Assembly (NCBI GenBank): GCA_963815135.1
Contig: CAWFFO010000007.1
Location: forward strand, 124,001-188,000
Length of the DNA stretch: 64,000 nucleotides
Reading direction: 5' to 3'
Source: CAIWTU01 sp963815135
GTDB taxonomy: Bacteria; Desulfobacterota; Desulfuromonadia; Geobacterales; Geobacteraceae
Below the pieces are notes generated by a model. The model ran no database searches. It was not told where the DNA came from and saw only the letters and a list, made by a program, of their open reading frames with translations. This document shows, piece by piece, positions 61,399 through 64,000 of this stretch (positions are counted from its first letter, which is position 1; each line of letters starts with the position of its first letter). The position numbers were made by a program, and so were the translations under genes.

Positions 61399-63162
61399 AT
61401 GGTAATGATATCTGACGATAAAGTGCGGGAGGTGCGCTCCAGAGCGACAATTATGGACATAGTGGCGGATTATGTGCGCTTGAAAAAATCCGGTGCTAAT
61501 TTTCTCGGGCTGTGTCCTTTTCACCATGAGAAAACCCCCTCTTTCAATGTTAATCCGTCTAAGGAAATATTTCACTGCTTTGGGTGCGGAGTCGGTGGTG
61601 ATGTTTTTGCATTCCTGATGAGGATTGAGGGGCTGACTTTCCCTGAAGCGGTAAAATTCCTTGCAAAACGCGTCGGAGTTACTATTGAAGATCGTCCGCC
61701 GAGCGCCGAAGAGAAACGTAAGGCCGAACAAAGAGAGTCATATTATCGGGTCATTGACCAGGTAGCACGTTTTTACAGCGCAATACTTGCTGATCATAAA
61801 GATGGGGAAATCGGCCGCCTTTATCTCTCCCGGCGTGGTATCGATATGGAAACAGCCGGAATCTGCCGACTCGGATATGCTCCTGACCGCTGGGATTCTT
61901 TAACAAGATATCTGGAGAAGGCCAGGATTTCTCCTGCTGTAGCTGAAAATCTGGGGCTTATCAGGAGAAAGGAAGGTGGGGGGTACTACGACACCTTTAG
62001 GAACAGGGTACTCTTTACCATTACAGATCCGCAAGGTCGATGCATCGCTTTTGGGGGAAGGGTCCTTGATGACTCTCTACCGAAATATCTGAATTCACCC
62101 GAATCCGGCATATATCATAAAAGCGACGTGTTGTACGGCCTTGATCTTGCGAAACAGGCTGTCCGTGAAAAGGGATGCGTTTATATAGTCGAGGGATATT
62201 TCGATCATCTGGCGCTTTATAAAGCGGGATTCAAAAACGTTGTTGCCACCTGCGGCACAGCACTAACAGCCTCTCAAATCAAGTTGCTGAAGCGTTACGC
62301 CGACCAGATATTCACCCTGTTCGATGCGGATGCCGCCGGTAAAAAAGCTACTTTTCGGGCCATGGACCTTTTTCTGGAATCAAATTTTCCAGCCCGTGTG
62401 GTGACACTTCCGGAAGGAGAAGACCCAGACAGTTTTATCGGCAAGCATGGTGCAGCTGCTTTTCAGGAGAGGACAGGTAAGTCTGAACCTATTTTCGAGT
62501 TTTTTGCACGTGAATTGTGTCGAAACAATGATATTGGAAATGTTGAAGGAAAAGTCAAGGTTCTTGATGAACTTGCCGTTCGTATTGAAAAAATGGCAAA
62601 CCCTCTCGAACGGGATCTTTATACTAGAGAGGTGTCGCGTTTGATAGGTGTTGAAGAGAGTATCCTGAATAAAAGAGTCAGGCATGCCGATGGACCAAAG
62701 CGAGGGAAACCTGCAGATATCGGAAAAGAAAAAAGAAAGGGAGGTGTTGGCGCGGAGGAAATGCTTCTGGCCTTGATGGGCAAATATCCGGAAGTAGCTG
62801 AAAAAGTGAAAGAATTTGGTGTTGCTCAGCTTTTTGGCGAAGACCTTGTGCCGGTTGCGGAAATTATACTGTTGCATATTTCTGTGAATAGAGGAATTGA
62901 CTGGCCGAAGGTTCTCGAACATGTAAATTCTCCGGAAGAAAGGGAGCGTCTTTCTTCCTTGTTCGTCGATGACCGCCATCTTGAAGAAATTGATGCCCAG
63001 AAGGCTTTCGAACAATGCTGTATGGTACTCGAACGGTCGGCACTGCGGGAAATGAAGACGCTGGCACGGGAGTTGGCAATGTCCGAACCGGGCAGCCGCG
63101 ACTATTTGGACCTGCTGGATAAAATTGAGACCTTGCGAAACAGAAAATCACGATTACTTTAA
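61399..63162 (+). CDS. dnaG: DNA primase
   Basis: 587 residues from ATG 61399 (MVMISDDKVREVRSRATIMD); ATG 61405 is possible. The N-terminal CHC2 zinc site is C39, H42, C60 and C63 (CPFHHEKTPSF and CFGCG). The RNA polymerase core has the DnaG segment ARFYSAILADHKDG and the TOPRIM acidic motifs in VEGYFDHLALY and TLFDADAAGKKA. The C-terminal DnaB-binding domain is present (about 445-587). It makes primers for replication. The frame is intact. Confidence 0.95.
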   Translation: MVMISDDKVREVRSRATIMDIVADYVRLKKSGANFLGLCPFHHEKTPSFNVNPSKEIFHCFGCGVGGDVFAFLMRIEGLTFPEAVKFLAKRVGVTIEDRPPSAEEKRKAEQRESYYRVIDQVARFYSAILADHKDGEIGRLYLSRRGIDMETAGICRLGYAPDRWDSLTRYLEKARISPAVAENLGLIRRKEGGGYYDTFRNRVLFTITDPQGRCIAFGGRVLDDSLPKYLNSPESGIYHKSDVLYGLDLAKQAVREKGCVYIVEGYFDHLALYKAGFKNVVATCGTALTASQIKLLKRYADQIFTLFDADAAGKKATFRAMDLFLESNFPARVVTLPEGEDPDSFIGKHGAAAFQERTGKSEPIFEFFARELCRNNDIGNVEGKVKVLDELAVRIEKMANPLERDLYTREVSRLIGVEESILNKRVRHADGPKRGKPADIGKEKRKGGVGAEEMLLALMGKYPEVAEKVKEFGVAQLFGEDLVPVAEIILLHISVNRGIDWPKVLEHVNSPEERERLSSLFVDDRHLEEIDAQKAFEQCCMVLERSALREMKTLARELAMSEPGSRDYLDLLDKIETLRNRKSRLL

Positions 63163-63192
63163 TATATAGATGGTACGTAATGAGGTGAATTA

Positions 63193-64000
63193 ATGGCAAA
63201 AAAAAGCATGGATGAAGTCAAACAGCTTATAGATATGGGTAAAGAAAAAGGCTTCCTGACCTATGATGAGGTTAACGACCTTCTTCCTCCGGACATGGTG
63301 TCTTCCGAACAGATTGATGATGTAATGAGTATGTTCGGAGAAATGGAAATAGAAGTCGTTGATTCTGCCCAGAAAGTAAAAATTCCCAAGGTTAATCTCG
63401 ATCTTGATGAGGGAGAAGAGCTTGAGGGCGAGCAGGAAGATGTTGAATTTGAGCCAGGGGCACTCGGTCGTACCCACCGATCCGGTCAGAATGTATTTGC
63501 GGGAAATGGGTTCCGTTTCCCTGTTGACCAGAGAAGGAGAAGTGGAGATTGCAAAGAGAATCGAAGAGGGTGACAGGGATGTCGCAAGAGTAATATATAA
63601 TACTCCTATTACAGTTAAAGAGGTTATTTCCCTTGGGGAAATGCTTGAAAAATCCCAAATTGCCGCTGCGGACATAAGTAAAGAGATTGAAGAAGAAGAA
63701 TTGGAAGAGGATGAGGAAGATGTACAAAAAACCAGACTCCTGGCTGAAATAGAAGAAATCAGGAATTGTGGCATGAAACTGGAGACCCTTCAGGCAGAGG
63801 CGGCTTCGGAGTCTTCGGTTTCAAAAAAAGAAAAGTACGATCATGAAATAAATGAACTGAAAGCCGGGATGACAGATGCCCTGCGTGCTCTCAGGTTGAA
63901 GGATCGTCACATTGAGCGAATAGCTCAACGCTTGAAGGAACTGTCCGGCAAAGTGGAAAACGTCAAAGAAGAAATAGGCGCATTGGATAATTATCCCGAA
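63193..64000 (+). CDS. rpoD: Primary sigma factor RpoD (partial, one frame break)
   Basis: It starts MAKKSMDEVKQLIDMGKEKG at 63193 (ATGAGGTGAATTA upstream), giving region 1.1, an acidic linker, then the region 1.2 signature. The frame breaks at CGTACCCACC (about 63472): with one C fewer it reads GRTTDPVRMYLREMGSV, the invariant sigma-70 region 1.2, and continues to the right edge as LLTREGEVEIAKRIEEGDR and the non-conserved region. About 268 residues are visible. Conserved regions 2-4 lie beyond the window. Last gene of the rpsU-dnaG operon. Essential, so the break is almost surely an error. Confidence 0.92.

Noticed and set aside
1..64000. CRISPR arrays, prophage or transposase genes
   Set aside because: No regularly spaced repeats, integrase, transposase or phage structural genes were seen anywhere in the window.

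Overview
The window looks like a chromosomal segment of a Geobacter-type member of the Desulfuromonadota (former Deltaproteobacteria). Reasons: a GEGP-type diheme surface protein and a monoheme cytochrome c; an Ech-hydrogenase-related (Ehr) locus; a nuo operon in which B, C and D read as one polypeptide and which carries a cytochrome c gene and an ankyrin gene; and the backbone order rho-rpmE-thyX-DUF1385-prfA-prmC-murA-his-rpsU-yqeY-cvpA-dnaG-rpoD. This is inferred from gene content and order, without database comparison.

Layout. 0-9.7 kb: a TonB-like protein running off the left edge, a diheme protein with an odd transmembrane hairpin inside its Fn3 domain, a TiaS-like RNA-modification homologue with a small Cys protein, a hybrid histidine kinase paired with a substrate-binding protein, a divergent TonB-dependent receptor, and a MenI/YdiI-type thioesterase. 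9.8-25.5 kb: a regulator (excisionase-type HTH fused to PTS EIIA) with its own promoter and operator-like repeats, leading directly into two consecutive Ehr clusters (hyfB, C, E, F, G, I-like). Both large subunits lack the four cysteines that bind NiFe. 25.8-41.4 kb: a BCP peroxiredoxin and nuoA-nuoBCD-E-(cyt c)-F-G-H-(ankyrin)-I-J-K-L-M-N. 41.4-46 kb: a DUF547 protein, a CheR-like methyltransferase, and an ExeA/GspB-type secretion-assembly pair. 46-64 kb: housekeeping genes (rho to murA), a histidine operon (hisG, D, C, B, H, A, F, E), and the macromolecular-synthesis operon with rpoD running off the right edge.

How it works together. The centre of the window is a block of proton-pumping, complex-I-like machines: one conventional NADH dehydrogenase-type complex and two Ehr complexes that share its membrane and Fe-S modules but cannot carry a NiFe site. 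The EIIA-HTH regulator suggests the Ehr locus is tied to cell energy or nitrogen status.

Sequence quality. About thirty to forty single-base frame breaks, many at runs of 2-6 identical bases, are concentrated at about 12.0, 20.2-25.4, 27.3-29.0, 35.1-36.8, 50.0-53.0 and 63.5 kb. They hit essential genes (prfA, murA, prmC, rpoD) and leave the protein readable across frames, so I treat them as probable assembly errors. Broken genes are annotated over their full inferred span and the breaks are listed.
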